Source: Candidatus Mnemosynella bozhongmuii
GTDB taxonomy: Archaea > Halobacteriota > Archaeoglobi > Mnemosynellales > Mnemosynellaceae
Assembly (NCBI GenBank): GCA_014361165.1
Contig: JACIWD010000063.1
Location: 1 to 10,483, forward strand
DNA: 10,483 nucleotides
Direction of reading: 5' to 3'
This document shows, piece by piece, positions 1 through 6,662 of this stretch. Position numbers and translations under genes: made by a program. How positions within the stretch are numbered: position 1 is the stretch's first letter; every line of letters begins with the position of its first letter. The notes beneath the pieces are model-generated. The model saw only the letters and a program-made list of their open reading frames with translations, made no database searches and was not told the DNA's origin.

Positions 1-954
1 TATCAGAACTTCTCCCGCCTTCAGAATCTCCTCCACTCTTATTCTCTCGTATTTCGTGTGGGCGCACCAGAGTTCTCCTGGACCCCAGACAACGGTTCTC
101 CACCCTCTCTTCCTGAGATTGACTGCATCTGTCCAGGACTGCATTGTTGTGAATTCTGCTTTCATCCCCGCTTTCTCAATTGCCCTCTTCAGAATCTCGA
201 AATTATTCTCGATGAACCCATCCGAGATATCCACAATTTTCATCTGCCCGTATTTTTTCAGCTCCCTCTCCAGCATTTCGAGAATTTCCGAAGAGCTGTC
301 CTCTGGATTTAAGATGATCTCAAGATTCATCTCACAGCTCTCAGGAGTGACATGCCTCTCATCACCGGCGCGAATCATCTTTATCGAGCTCTTTAAACCC
401 ATCCTTCTCAGATTTTCAACCAGTTCAAAAGCTCTCTCAACCGGATTAATGGAGAATTCGGGATAGGAGGCATGAGAGGCTTTTCCTTGGAGTGTGAGAA
501 AAAGTTCAATGTTACCGCAGTGTTTTGAGGCTATCTTCAGCTCTGTGGGTTCCATAACAACAGCATATCCCGAGAACCGCCGGGAGAACTCCTCGCTACC
601 CTTTCCTCCCTCTTCTTCATCGCTTAAAAAAGCAACACCAAACATCAGCTCATCAATTCTCTCAATAGCTGTCAGAATTGATGCGATGCTGCCCTTGGCA
701 TCGCTCACACCATTTCCATAAGCGAAAACTCCGTCATATCTGAAAGGGTGCTCAACGGGAACAACATCCATGTGTGTGGTCACCCAGAGATCGCACTTTC
801 CGGGTAGAAGAACATTTTTTGTCTCCTCTCCAAAAATTAAGGGAGAGAATCCAAGCTCCTGAAGGATCTCGCAGAGGAACCTCACCATTTCATCCTCTTT
901 TCCCGAGGGAGAGGGAATTTCAACGAGCTCTCTGAGAAGTTTCACGACATCCAT
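1..954 (-). CDS. M20-family metallopeptidase (ArgE/DapE/carboxypeptidase-like), 3' end outside window
   Basis: Translating the minus strand from ATG (952-954) gives 318 codons with no stop up to the left edge, so the C-terminus is missing, probably by only a few tens of residues. M20 hallmarks are in order: the metal ligand pair HMD (His61, Asp63), bridging Asp85 in GNGVSDAKG, the catalytic and metal Glu pair in DEEEGG (Glu113, Glu114), Glu135 in MEPTE, the dimerisation-domain motif GKASHASYP with His161, and the last metal His299 in WCAHTKYE. M20 enzymes are cytosolic two-zinc amidohydrolases that deacylate amino acids or cleave small peptides; the sequence does not show which substrate, so ArgE, DapE, LysK or peptidase roles are all open. 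An in-frame stop lies upstream at 988-990, so this ATG is the first possible conventional start. No Shine-Dalgarno sequence precedes it, which suggests a leaderless mRNA. It is divergent from the GNAT gene. Confidence 0.9.
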   Translation of the reverse strand, partial: MDVVKLLRELVEIPSPSGKEDEMVRFLCEILQELGFSPLIFGEETKNVLLPGKCDLWVTTHMDVVPVEHPFRYDGVFAYGNGVSDAKGSIASILTAIERIDELMFGVAFLSDEEEGGKGSEEFSRRFSGYAVVMEPTELKIASKHCGNIELFLTLQGKASHASYPEFSINPVERAFELVENLRRMGLKSSIKMIRAGDERHVTPESCEMNLEIILNPEDSSSEILEMLERELKKYGQMKIVDISDGFIENNFEILKRAIEKAGMKAEFTTMQSWTDAVNLRKRGWRTVVWGPGELWCAHTKYERIRVEEILKAGEVLI

Positions 955-967
955 CTCAAAGAAAAGA

Positions 968-1465
968 TTGAAGAAGCATGAGATAAATCATTTGCCTGTG
1001 ATAGAGAGAGCTGATGAGGATGATGAGGAGAGCTTCGTTGAGCTCTATCTTCTCTCCTACAGAGGTCTTGAGGAGTATGCATACAGAAGCAGAAGAGATG
1101 TGAAGAGCTATTTCAGATGGCTCATGAGAAGAGACCCCGGAGGTCTCTTCAAGTATCTTCTCGGAAATGAGCCGGTTGGATTCATTGCATGCGACTCAAA
1201 CTGGATCAGCTACTTCGAGGAGAGAAATGTCGGTGAAATACACGAGCTGTTCGTGCATCCAGAACACAGAAAGAAGGGAATTGGAAGAGGGCTCGTGGAA
1301 AGAGGGATTCAGTATTTCAGAGAGAAAGGACTGGAACTCTGCGAGCTGTGGGTCGGTGAGAGAAATGAGGATGCGAAGAGATTTTACAGTTCTCTCGGAT
1401 TCAGAGAGCAGGGCTCCTGGGGCAAGTGGATAAGAATGATCAAAAGAATTCAGGATTTCTCATGA
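968..1465 (+). CDS. GNAT-family N-acetyltransferase (RimI-like)
   Basis: A 165-residue single-domain GCN5-related acetyltransferase, a family that transfers acetyl from acetyl-CoA to an amine such as a protein N-terminus or small molecule. Motif A is clear: IHELFVHPEHRKKGIGRGL at 91-109, with the pyrophosphate-binding R-x-x-G-x-G at Arg101-Gly106. Motif B follows, NEDAKRFYSSLGF (133-145), with Tyr140 at the usual catalytic Tyr position. Substrate cannot be told from sequence. The start is uncertain: the listed start is TTG at 968, but the fold seems to begin at VIERADEDDEE, so TTG 992 or GTG 998 are also plausible; none has a convincing Shine-Dalgarno sequence. It is the only plus-strand gene here, and its plus strand is purine-rich while the flanking genes are purine-rich on the minus strand, which supports it as real coding. 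Its stop lies inside the tail of scpB (16-bp convergent overlap). Confidence 0.88.
   Translation: MKKHEINHLPVIERADEDDEESFVELYLLSYRGLEEYAYRSRRDVKSYFRWLMRRDPGGLFKYLLGNEPVGFIACDSNWISYFEERNVGEIHELFVHPEHRKKGIGRGLVERGIQYFREKGLELCELWVGERNEDAKRFYSSLGFREQGSWGKWIRMIKRIQDFS
981..988 (-). promoter_or_regulatory. weak TATA-like element for the M20 peptidase gene
   Basis: Read on the minus strand this is ATTTATCT, centred about 30 nt upstream of the peptidase ATG. That spacing fits an archaeal TATA box driving a leaderless mRNA, and no Shine-Dalgarno sequence is visible before the ATG. The match to the TTTAWATA consensus is imperfect and the element lies within the 5' part of the divergent GNAT frame, so this is only a candidate. 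Confidence 0.3.
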
Positions 1466-1950
1466 CTCAATCTTTCCTCTATTTTTCTCTTCAGCTCATC
1501 TATGCTCTTCACACCAAAATACTCGAGAAAAACTCTTGAGGTCCTTATTAGCTTCGTTCTCCCGAAAGGTCTCACCTCTATAAGTTTCCTCCTCTCAAGC
1601 TCCTCAATGTGGTCGTAAGCCTTGTTTCCTCTGATTTTAACAAGATCTGACTGTTTTATCGGCTGTTTGGAAACTATCACGGCGAGGGTTCTCAGAACTG
1701 ATGAGCTCAGATCGGTTGGAGCAAGTTCTCTCACCGCTTCCGCATATTCATGTCTCAGCTGCATGGTGTATCTTTCCTCAATCTCGATTATCTCGATGGG
1801 AGATCCTCTCTCCTCATACTCCTTTCTGAGCTCTTCAATAAGCTTTTCAACCTCTGATTTCTTCATGGAAACAAGCTCGCAGAGCTTGTAAATCGGAACA
1901 GGTTTTGAAGAGATGAAAAGAGCAGCCTCTATGATCCTTTTCGCCTCCAA
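1450..1950 (-). CDS. scpB: segregation and condensation protein B (kleisin partner)
   Basis: A 166-residue protein with the ScpB pattern of two winged-helix domains. The first (about 1-80) opens with RIIEAALFISSKPVPIYKLC and includes the IEIIEIEERYTMQLR strand region. The second (about 85-155) has LRTLAVIVSKQPIKQSDL, then KIRGNKAYDHIEELERRKLI and the family ending VFLEYFGVKSIDEL. ScpB dimers bind the ScpA kleisin in the SMC condensin that organises and segregates the chromosome. The start is TTG (1948-1950); a strong Shine-Dalgarno AAGGAGG at 1960-1966, within the last codons of scpA, sits 9 nt upstream and supports it. The frame is the same as scpA's, with the scpA TGA and one GGT codon between them. 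Last gene of the smc operon in this window; its 3' end overlaps the convergent GNAT gene, leaving no intergenic terminator. Confidence 0.93.
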   Translation of the reverse strand: MEAKRIIEAALFISSKPVPIYKLCELVSMKKSEVEKLIEELRKEYEERGSPIEIIEIEERYTMQLRHEYAEAVRELAPTDLSSSVLRTLAVIVSKQPIKQSDLVKIRGNKAYDHIEELERRKLIEVRPFGRTKLIRTSRVFLEYFGVKSIDELKRKIEERLSHEKS

Positions 1951-1953
1951 ACC

Positions 1954-2622
1954 TCACATCCTCCTTTTTATGTAAATCTCTTTGAATATTTCCGGCTGCT
2001 CAAGAAATATGCTCCCGCGGGCAGCGAGATAAAGAAGTGGTAAATAGACAGAGATTTTCCTCTTAGGAGAATTTTCTTCTCCAACAAGATATGAAAATGT
2101 GATTGTGTCTCTCTTCTCAAACTCCCTTGCAAGGAGCTCCCGCACACTCTCTATGCTCCTCTCCACATCCTCCTCGTGCGCGATTCTCGTTACATCCTCC
2201 TTTGACCTCTCCTCTCTCTTTTTCCTCCTTTCATATCTTCTGAGCTCAACTCTTTCAGCTGCCTTCAGCTCCTCTATGAGGTCCTGAAGTGTTACGGGCC
2301 TTCTCGGAAATCTTCTGACAACGGGTTTGATCTCGGGATATTCCGCCGAATCATAGAAATCCTCCTCGAGTTCAATGAACTCTTCAACATTCTCCTCCTC
2401 TTCCTCCTCTCCCAAAACCAGAGTATCGGATTTCATTCTGAGAAGAATTGCGGCATAAAGAAGCGTTCTTCCAGAAATTCTGAGATCCAGCTTTTTCATC
2501 TCTTCCAGTTTTTTCAGAAATTTGTCGGTGAGCTCAACTATATCGATGTTCCAGGGATCTATCTCTCCTCTTTCAGCCATCTCCACAATTATCTTTATTG
2601 GCTGTTCAAAATCCTCGTTAAT
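1954..2622 (-). CDS. scpA: segregation and condensation protein A (kleisin), probable AUU start
   Basis: ScpA is the kleisin that bridges the SMC heads and carries ScpB. The N-terminal block EIDPWNIDIVELTDKFL and LYAAILLRMKSDTL are family signatures; a charged, Glu-rich linker follows, and the C-terminal winged helix ends FLEQPEIFKEIYIKRRM. From the first conventional start (GTG, 2584-2586) the protein has 210 residues and begins directly before AERGEIDPWN. Twelve more in-frame codons upstream encode INEDFEQPIKII, which matches the FEGPLDLLLELI-type opening of ScpA proteins as I know the family. The only codon there that suits initiation is ATT at 2620-2622, overlapping the smc stop TAA by one base, with Shine-Dalgarno GGGGGTGA six bases upstream. 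I therefore choose the 222-residue form; the GTG start is the conservative alternative. Tightly coupled to smc upstream and scpB downstream. Confidence 0.9.
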   Translation of the reverse strand: MNEDFEQPIKIIVEMAERGEIDPWNIDIVELTDKFLKKLEEMKKLDLRISGRTLLYAAILLRMKSDTLVLGEEEEEENVEEFIELEEDFYDSAEYPEIKPVVRRFPRRPVTLQDLIEELKAAERVELRRYERRKKREERSKEDVTRIAHEEDVERSIESVRELLAREFEKRDTITFSYLVGEENSPKRKISVYLPLLYLAARGSIFLEQPEIFKEIYIKRRM

Positions 2623-5600
2623 TCAGTTTCACCCCCGTAATCGTTGAATTTCCATCCTCCTGCATTACAACTCCAACAACTCTGTTTGCAGACTCTATCA
2701 TCGGTCTTCTGAGAGAGACAACAATGAACTGAGCATCCTTTGAGAGCCTCTTTATCATTCTGGCAACCTTCTCAACATTTGCCCCGTCGAGAAACATGTC
2801 TATTTCATCGAGAACATAGAAGGGAGCGGGCTTGTATCGCTGGATTGCAAAGATGAACGAGAGAGCTGTAAGACTCTTTTCACCACCACTCATTGCTGTG
2901 AGCTTGCTTATGGTCTTTGCTTTCGGTCTCGCCTTGATGATGAGTCCGCCCTTAAACGGATCTTCAGGATTTTCGAGGACGAGTTCACCCTCTCCTTCCG
3001 AAAGTTCATGGAAAATCTCCTTGAAGTGAGAATTTATGGCGTTGAAGGCCTCCATGAAGGTTTGTTTCTTCATCGCCTCATACTTCTCAATTCTCTTGAG
3101 AATTTCATTCATCTCATTGTAGAGAGTGTCACACTTCTTCCTTTTATCCTCCAGTCTTCTCCTCACCTCATCATACTCTTCAGGAGCCTTCATGTTAACA
3201 ACTCCGAAATCATCCAGAGCCTTATCTATTTCCTCAATTCTCTTCATGAGCTCCTCATAGCTCAGCTCCTCCTCTATCTCGGGAATTTCCTCTGTCTCAA
3301 GAGACTTTATGTAATCTCTGAGCTCCTCCCGTCTGAGTTCCATCCTCCTGATTCTTTCATCTGCCCTCTCGATTTCAGATGATACTGCACTCTTTTCGAT
3401 CTCCATCCTCCTCATGAGCTCTATTCTTGCGTCCCTCTCTCTTCTCAGTGCACCGACCTTTTCCTCAATCTCCGAGAGCCTCTCCTCGAAAGCTTTCAGA
3501 AGTCCCTCTCTGTTGCTCATCTCCTCTCTTTCTCTCTCTATGAGCTCTTCAGACTCTTTTATTCTCTTCTCGCAATTCTCCATCTCTTTTTTCAGTTCAG
3601 AGCTCCTCTTTTCAAGATAATCAAGCTCAACCCTCGCCTCCTTCATCCTCGATTCACTCTGCCTTATCTGCTCCTTCACATCCTCAATCTCTGCCTTCAG
3701 ATTCTCCTCCTCTTTTTTCAGCTCTGGAATTCTCGAGCTCTTTATTATCTTTTCGAACTTTTCGAGCTCCTTCTGAGAAGTGAGAAGCTGAGAATCAATT
3801 TCTCTCACCTTTTCATCTATCTCTCCAACTCTGGCAACCAGAGACCGAATTTCCTCTTCGGATTTCCTTATTTCAGCTTCAATCTCACTTCTCTCAGTTT
3901 CAAACCTCTTCCTCTCCTCTGCAAGTTCCTCAAACTTCTTCGGAATATCGTCAATCTTCTTCTCATATGAGTAAAGAGCCTCTCTGAGAGCCCTCAGCTC
4001 ATTCTCGCTGTTCGCATACTCCATTTTTTTAACCTTCAGCATCCCTTCGAGCTCCTCAAGCTCTTCCTCTATAACCGCAAGTCTCTCCTCATCCTCATCC
4101 AGGAAGCTGAATCTTGATTTTGGTGTGTAACCTCCTGTGATGGCTCCTCCAATCTCTATGAGCTCTCCATCAAGAGTCACCATCCTCCATTTTCCGATAT
4201 GCTTTCTGGCTGAATCCAGATCCCTCATCACAAGAGTGTCTCTGAAGACATACCAGAAGGCCGGCTCAAACTTCTTGTCATACGAGATGAGATTTATCGC
4301 ATAGTCTATTGCTCCCTCAACATCCGGCTTTCTCAGCTTTGGAGGCGAGTCCCTTATAACGTTCAGAGGCAGAAAGGTTGCTCTTCCAACCCTTTCCCTC
4401 TTCAGCATCTCAATTGCCCTTGCTGCATCCTCGTCGGTCGCAACAACAATGTACTGCATTCTCTGACCCGCAGCCACCTCAAGAGCTTTCGCGTATTCTG
4501 ATTTCACCCTTCCGAGCTCTGCAATAACTCCGTAGATTCCGGGAAGGACCTTCTCATCCCTCCATCTCAGAACCCTCTCCACCGCAGGAGAGTAACCGGA
4601 GAGCTCCCTTACTGCCTTTATCTTGGCCTCTATCGAAGATTTCTCTCTTTCAAGCGCTCTGATTTTTGAATCAATTTCCTCAAGCTCTTTCAGAATCTTT
4701 GAAACCCTCTCTTCAGCCTTCTTTATCTCTTTCAGATTCTCTTCTATGAGCTTTCTCGCAATTTCCTCCTCTTTCTCAATTTCCTCCTCTTTTGAGGATA
4801 GCTCAAGAATTTTCTGGCCAATTTCCGATATTCTCTTCTTTTTCCTCTCAATTTCTTCGGATCTGCTTCTCAGATTATCATAAAGCCTGTCCCTTTCTCT
4901 GAGAAGGTCGTTCTTCAAATCTTTAAGTTCGTTTAACTTCTCTCTCAGCGCCTCATATCTCGGAGCAATGTCAGAATACTGCTCCTCCAGTTCCGAAATC
5001 TGCATCCTGAGAACTCCGAGCTTTGACTCAAGGTTCAGCTTTCTGTCTTCCAGAGACTTTCTTCTTTCCTCAAGCACCTCAATTTCCTGAAGGAGGGAAA
5101 CTTTTCTATCTTCAATATCCTCCATCTCCTTCCTAAGATTCCAGATTCTGCTCTTTTCTTCATCAATTCTCTTCTCAGCCTCTTTTATTATCCTCTCAGA
5201 CAGCTCATTCGAAGACCTCAGATTCTCGATTTCCCTGTTCAGCCTGATTCTCTCATCAACTGCAATCTGATCTATTTCCGAGTTAAGCTTGGAGATTTCA
5301 TCCTCGACTTCTCTCAGCTTTCTGCTCAATTCCGAAAGCTCTCCGCTGAGAGCATCTTTCTCCCTCTGAAGCCTCTCAATCTCTTTCTCAACCCTTTCAA
5401 GTTCTTCCCTGTATTCCTTAAGCTTGACTGCAGAAATCATGGACTCGTATCTCTTCTTCTCCTCCCTGAGAGACAGATACTTCAGAGCAACTTCTCTGTC
5501 TTTCTCAAGCTCCTTCAGCCTTATTTCATCCTCTTTTATCAGAATTTCCATCTGCTCTATTCTCTCTCTCACAACATTCAGCTGTTCCTTGGCCTGCTCC

Positions 5601-6613
5601 TTCTTCTCATCGAACTCAGCAATTCCGGCAATTTCGTCTATTATCTTCCTCCTCTCCACAGGAGTCATCAGGGTGATTCTCGTGACATCTCCCTGAAGAA
5701 CAACGTTATATGCTTCAGACGAAATTCCCGCATCGGAAAGAAGCTCGTGAAGTTCGCTCAGAGTTACTGGCTTTCCGTTTAGATAGAAGTAGCTGTAGTA
5801 ATTTGCCTCGGTTTCCTTAACCCTCCTCATTATGGTCACTTCATCGCTCTCAACTGGAAGAGCTCTGTCAGAATTGTCCAGAACGATTTTAACATGCATG
5901 GAATTTGCTTTTTTCCCGTTTTTCTCAGCATGGAGCAAATCTGTCAGCTTTTCGGCTCTGAGAGCTCTCGAACCAGAGAGACCGAGTGCAAAAACAATGC
6001 CATCTATTATGTTGCTGTTATGAACAACAGTTCCATTCGCAACAAAATTGTGGAGTTTTTCGATGCAGAGATCATAAACAAAAGGAGAGGGTGGAGGAAT
6101 CTTTTTTACCGATGCAATCTCCTCGTATCCAATTTCAGAGGATATCTGAAACTCGGAGACCGTCAGAAGCTTCTCTCCAGGAGAGAGATCCACCGCACTC
6201 CTGAGAATGACCTCACCTTTCCAGAGAAAGAAGGGATGAGAGGGTGTCACAACAAGAGTCCTTCCAGAACTCAGCACAACCTCAATCATGAATTCTGGAG
6301 AGGGTCTCTTCATCACCGCAGAAACAGGTCTTTCAACAACCCTCATTTTCTCATCCATCGAAATGATTTCGAGATTCTCCGGGAATGCTATAACACCATC
6401 CAGATACTTCAGAGAGTGTTTCTTCAGGGATTCCTCAACAATTTCTCCTATTTTCCTCCTCTCTCCATCAGAGAGATGGACCTCCATGTCATAGCTCAGA
6501 CACTTTCCGCTCCCATTGGGTCCTGTGATGACCGTGAAGTCTCGATAAAAAGGAATTCTGGTCTTTTTACCAAATGACTTGAAATTTTGAAATTCTATTT
6601 CCTTTATGTGCAC
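2618..6613 (-). CDS. smc: chromosome segregation ATPase SMC, precursor with a mini-intein in the P-loop
   Basis: The 1331-residue precursor is 162 residues longer than a normal SMC; removing the intein (38-199) leaves 1169, the usual length. SMC is the ATP-driven condensin subunit that folds into a long hinge-to-head coiled coil and, with ScpA/ScpB, compacts and segregates DNA. The N-terminal Walker A GPNGSGK (31-37) is interrupted and resumes at Ser200-Asn201. Then come the Q-loop NVVLQG (Gln307), coiled coil about 330-670, the hinge about 672-832 (PGIYGVIAEL, GRATFLPL, IGGAITGGY), a return coil about 840-1190, the ABC signature MSGGEKS (1241-1247) and Walker B FYVLDE (1265-1270). Start is GTG (6611-6613), with Shine-Dalgarno-like AAGGGGT at 6621-6627 seven nt upstream. 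It has its own TATA box after aspS and leads scpA and scpB. All catalytic motifs are intact once spliced. Confidence 0.97.
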   Translation of the reverse strand: MHIKEIEFQNFKSFGKKTRIPFYRDFTVITGPNGSGKCLSYDMEVHLSDGERRKIGEIVEESLKKHSLKYLDGVIAFPENLEIISMDEKMRVVERPVSAVMKRPSPEFMIEVVLSSGRTLVVTPSHPFFLWKGEVILRSAVDLSPGEKLLTVSEFQISSEIGYEEIASVKKIPPPSPFVYDLCIEKLHNFVANGTVVHNSNIIDGIVFALGLSGSRALRAEKLTDLLHAEKNGKKANSMHVKIVLDNSDRALPVESDEVTIMRRVKETEANYYSYFYLNGKPVTLSELHELLSDAGISSEAYNVVLQGDVTRITLMTPVERRKIIDEIAGIAEFDEKKEQAKEQLNVVRERIEQMEILIKEDEIRLKELEKDREVALKYLSLREEKKRYESMISAVKLKEYREELERVEKEIERLQREKDALSGELSELSRKLREVEDEISKLNSEIDQIAVDERIRLNREIENLRSSNELSERIIKEAEKRIDEEKSRIWNLRKEMEDIEDRKVSLLQEIEVLEERRKSLEDRKLNLESKLGVLRMQISELEEQYSDIAPRYEALREKLNELKDLKNDLLRERDRLYDNLRSRSEEIERKKKRISEIGQKILELSSKEEEIEKEEEIARKLIEENLKEIKKAEERVSKILKELEEIDSKIRALEREKSSIEAKIKAVRELSGYSPAVERVLRWRDEKVLPGIYGVIAELGRVKSEYAKALEVAAGQRMQYIVVATDEDAARAIEMLKRERVGRATFLPLNVIRDSPPKLRKPDVEGAIDYAINLISYDKKFEPAFWYVFRDTLVMRDLDSARKHIGKWRMVTLDGELIEIGGAITGGYTPKSRFSFLDEDEERLAVIEEELEELEGMLKVKKMEYANSENELRALREALYSYEKKIDDIPKKFEELAEERKRFETERSEIEAEIRKSEEEIRSLVARVGEIDEKVREIDSQLLTSQKELEKFEKIIKSSRIPELKKEEENLKAEIEDVKEQIRQSESRMKEARVELDYLEKRSSELKKEMENCEKRIKESEELIEREREEMSNREGLLKAFEERLSEIEEKVGALRRERDARIELMRRMEIEKSAVSSEIERADERIRRMELRREELRDYIKSLETEEIPEIEEELSYEELMKRIEEIDKALDDFGVVNMKAPEEYDEVRRRLEDKRKKCDTLYNEMNEILKRIEKYEAMKKQTFMEAFNAINSHFKEIFHELSEGEGELVLENPEDPFKGGLIIKARPKAKTISKLTAMSGGEKSLTALSFIFAIQRYKPAPFYVLDEIDMFLDGANVEKVARMIKRLSKDAQFIVVSLRRPMIESANRVVGVVMQEDGNSTITGVKLN
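2629..2636 (-). promoter_or_regulatory. Shine-Dalgarno site that supports the AUU start of scpA
   Basis: The minus strand reads GGGGGTGA, one mismatch from the archaeal anti-SD complement GGAGGTGA. It lies within the last codons of smc, six nt before the ATT codon at 2620-2622, an ideal spacing. It is more than 40 nt from the GTG codon at 2584-2586, far too distant to serve that start, so the site favours the longer ScpA. Confidence 0.65.
6017..6502 (-). other. SMC mini-intein (no homing endonuclease), inserted at the Walker A Lys/Ser junction
   Basis: This in-frame segment of smc codes for residues 38-199 (162 aa). Splicing blocks are recognisable: block A begins with the nucleophile Cys38 (CLSYDMEVHLSDG); block B is GRTLVVTPSHPFF with Thr123 and His126; block F is VYDLCIEKLHNFVANG with Asp181; block G is TVVHN with penultimate His198 and terminal Asn199; the +1 extein residue is Ser200. 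These residues fit standard class 1 splicing. Only about 50 residues separate blocks B and F, with no LAGLIDADG motif, so it is a natural mini-intein that cannot home by itself. Joining Lys37 to Ser200 rebuilds GPNGSGKSN. Codon use resembles the host gene, which suggests long residence or vertical inheritance. Larger SMC inteins at the P-loop are known in Pyrococcus, as I recall; whether this one is in the same lineage needs comparison. Confidence 0.96.
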
Positions 6614-6633
6614 AGGAGCTACCCCTTCCCGGG

Positions 6634-6646
6634 TTCAAATTTTGAA
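6634..6646. promoter_or_regulatory. perfect 6+1+6 palindrome between the TATA box and predicted start of smc
   Basis: TTCAAATTTTGAA is an exact inverted repeat around one central base, starting 8 nt downstream of the TATA box and ending at about the predicted transcription start. A repressor bound there would block the polymerase, so it could be an operator. It is AT-rich and short, in a 49-bp gap, so chance is a real alternative, and no regulator is identified. Confidence 0.3.
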
Positions 6647-6654
6647 TGAAAAAA

Positions 6655-6662
6655 TATATAAA
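6655..6662 (-). promoter_or_regulatory. TATA box of the smc-scpA-scpB operon
   Basis: The minus strand reads TTTATATA, an excellent archaeal TATA box, directly after the aspS stop codon (6663-6665). Its centre predicts a transcription start near 6630-6633, giving a leader of about 18-20 nt that just accommodates the Shine-Dalgarno-like AAGGGGT at 6621-6627 before the GTG at 6613. The run TTTTTT at 6649-6654, immediately downstream, could also end transcripts from aspS in the archaeal T-tract manner. Together these suggest that smc can be transcribed apart from aspS. Confidence 0.7.

Noticed and set aside
56..721. Plus-strand frames (136, 84 and 75 codons) in the left end
   Set aside because: The minus strand here encodes a complete set of M20 metal-binding motifs in an unbroken frame, so these are shadows.
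968..1465. GNAT gene as the toxin of a toxin-antitoxin pair
   Set aside because: No small antitoxin frame lies next to it; the neighbours are a peptidase and scpB, and the sequence looks like an ordinary RimI-like acetyltransferase.
2390..2415. CTC/CTT-rich run resembling a microsatellite
   Set aside because: It encodes the Glu-rich linker of ScpA with mixed GAA/GAG codons; similar pyrimidine-rich runs across the window reflect purine-rich coding on the minus strand.
5894..6577. 227-codon plus-strand frame opposite the SMC N-terminus and intein
   Set aside because: It is antisense to clear SMC and intein coding with all motifs intact, has no family resemblance or Shine-Dalgarno site, and its composition is that of a reversed purine-rich gene.
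2618..6613. SMC length of 1331 residues as a possible fusion or an SMC with an extra domain
   Set aside because: The excess is exactly the 162-residue intein; without it the protein is a normal 1169-residue SMC.
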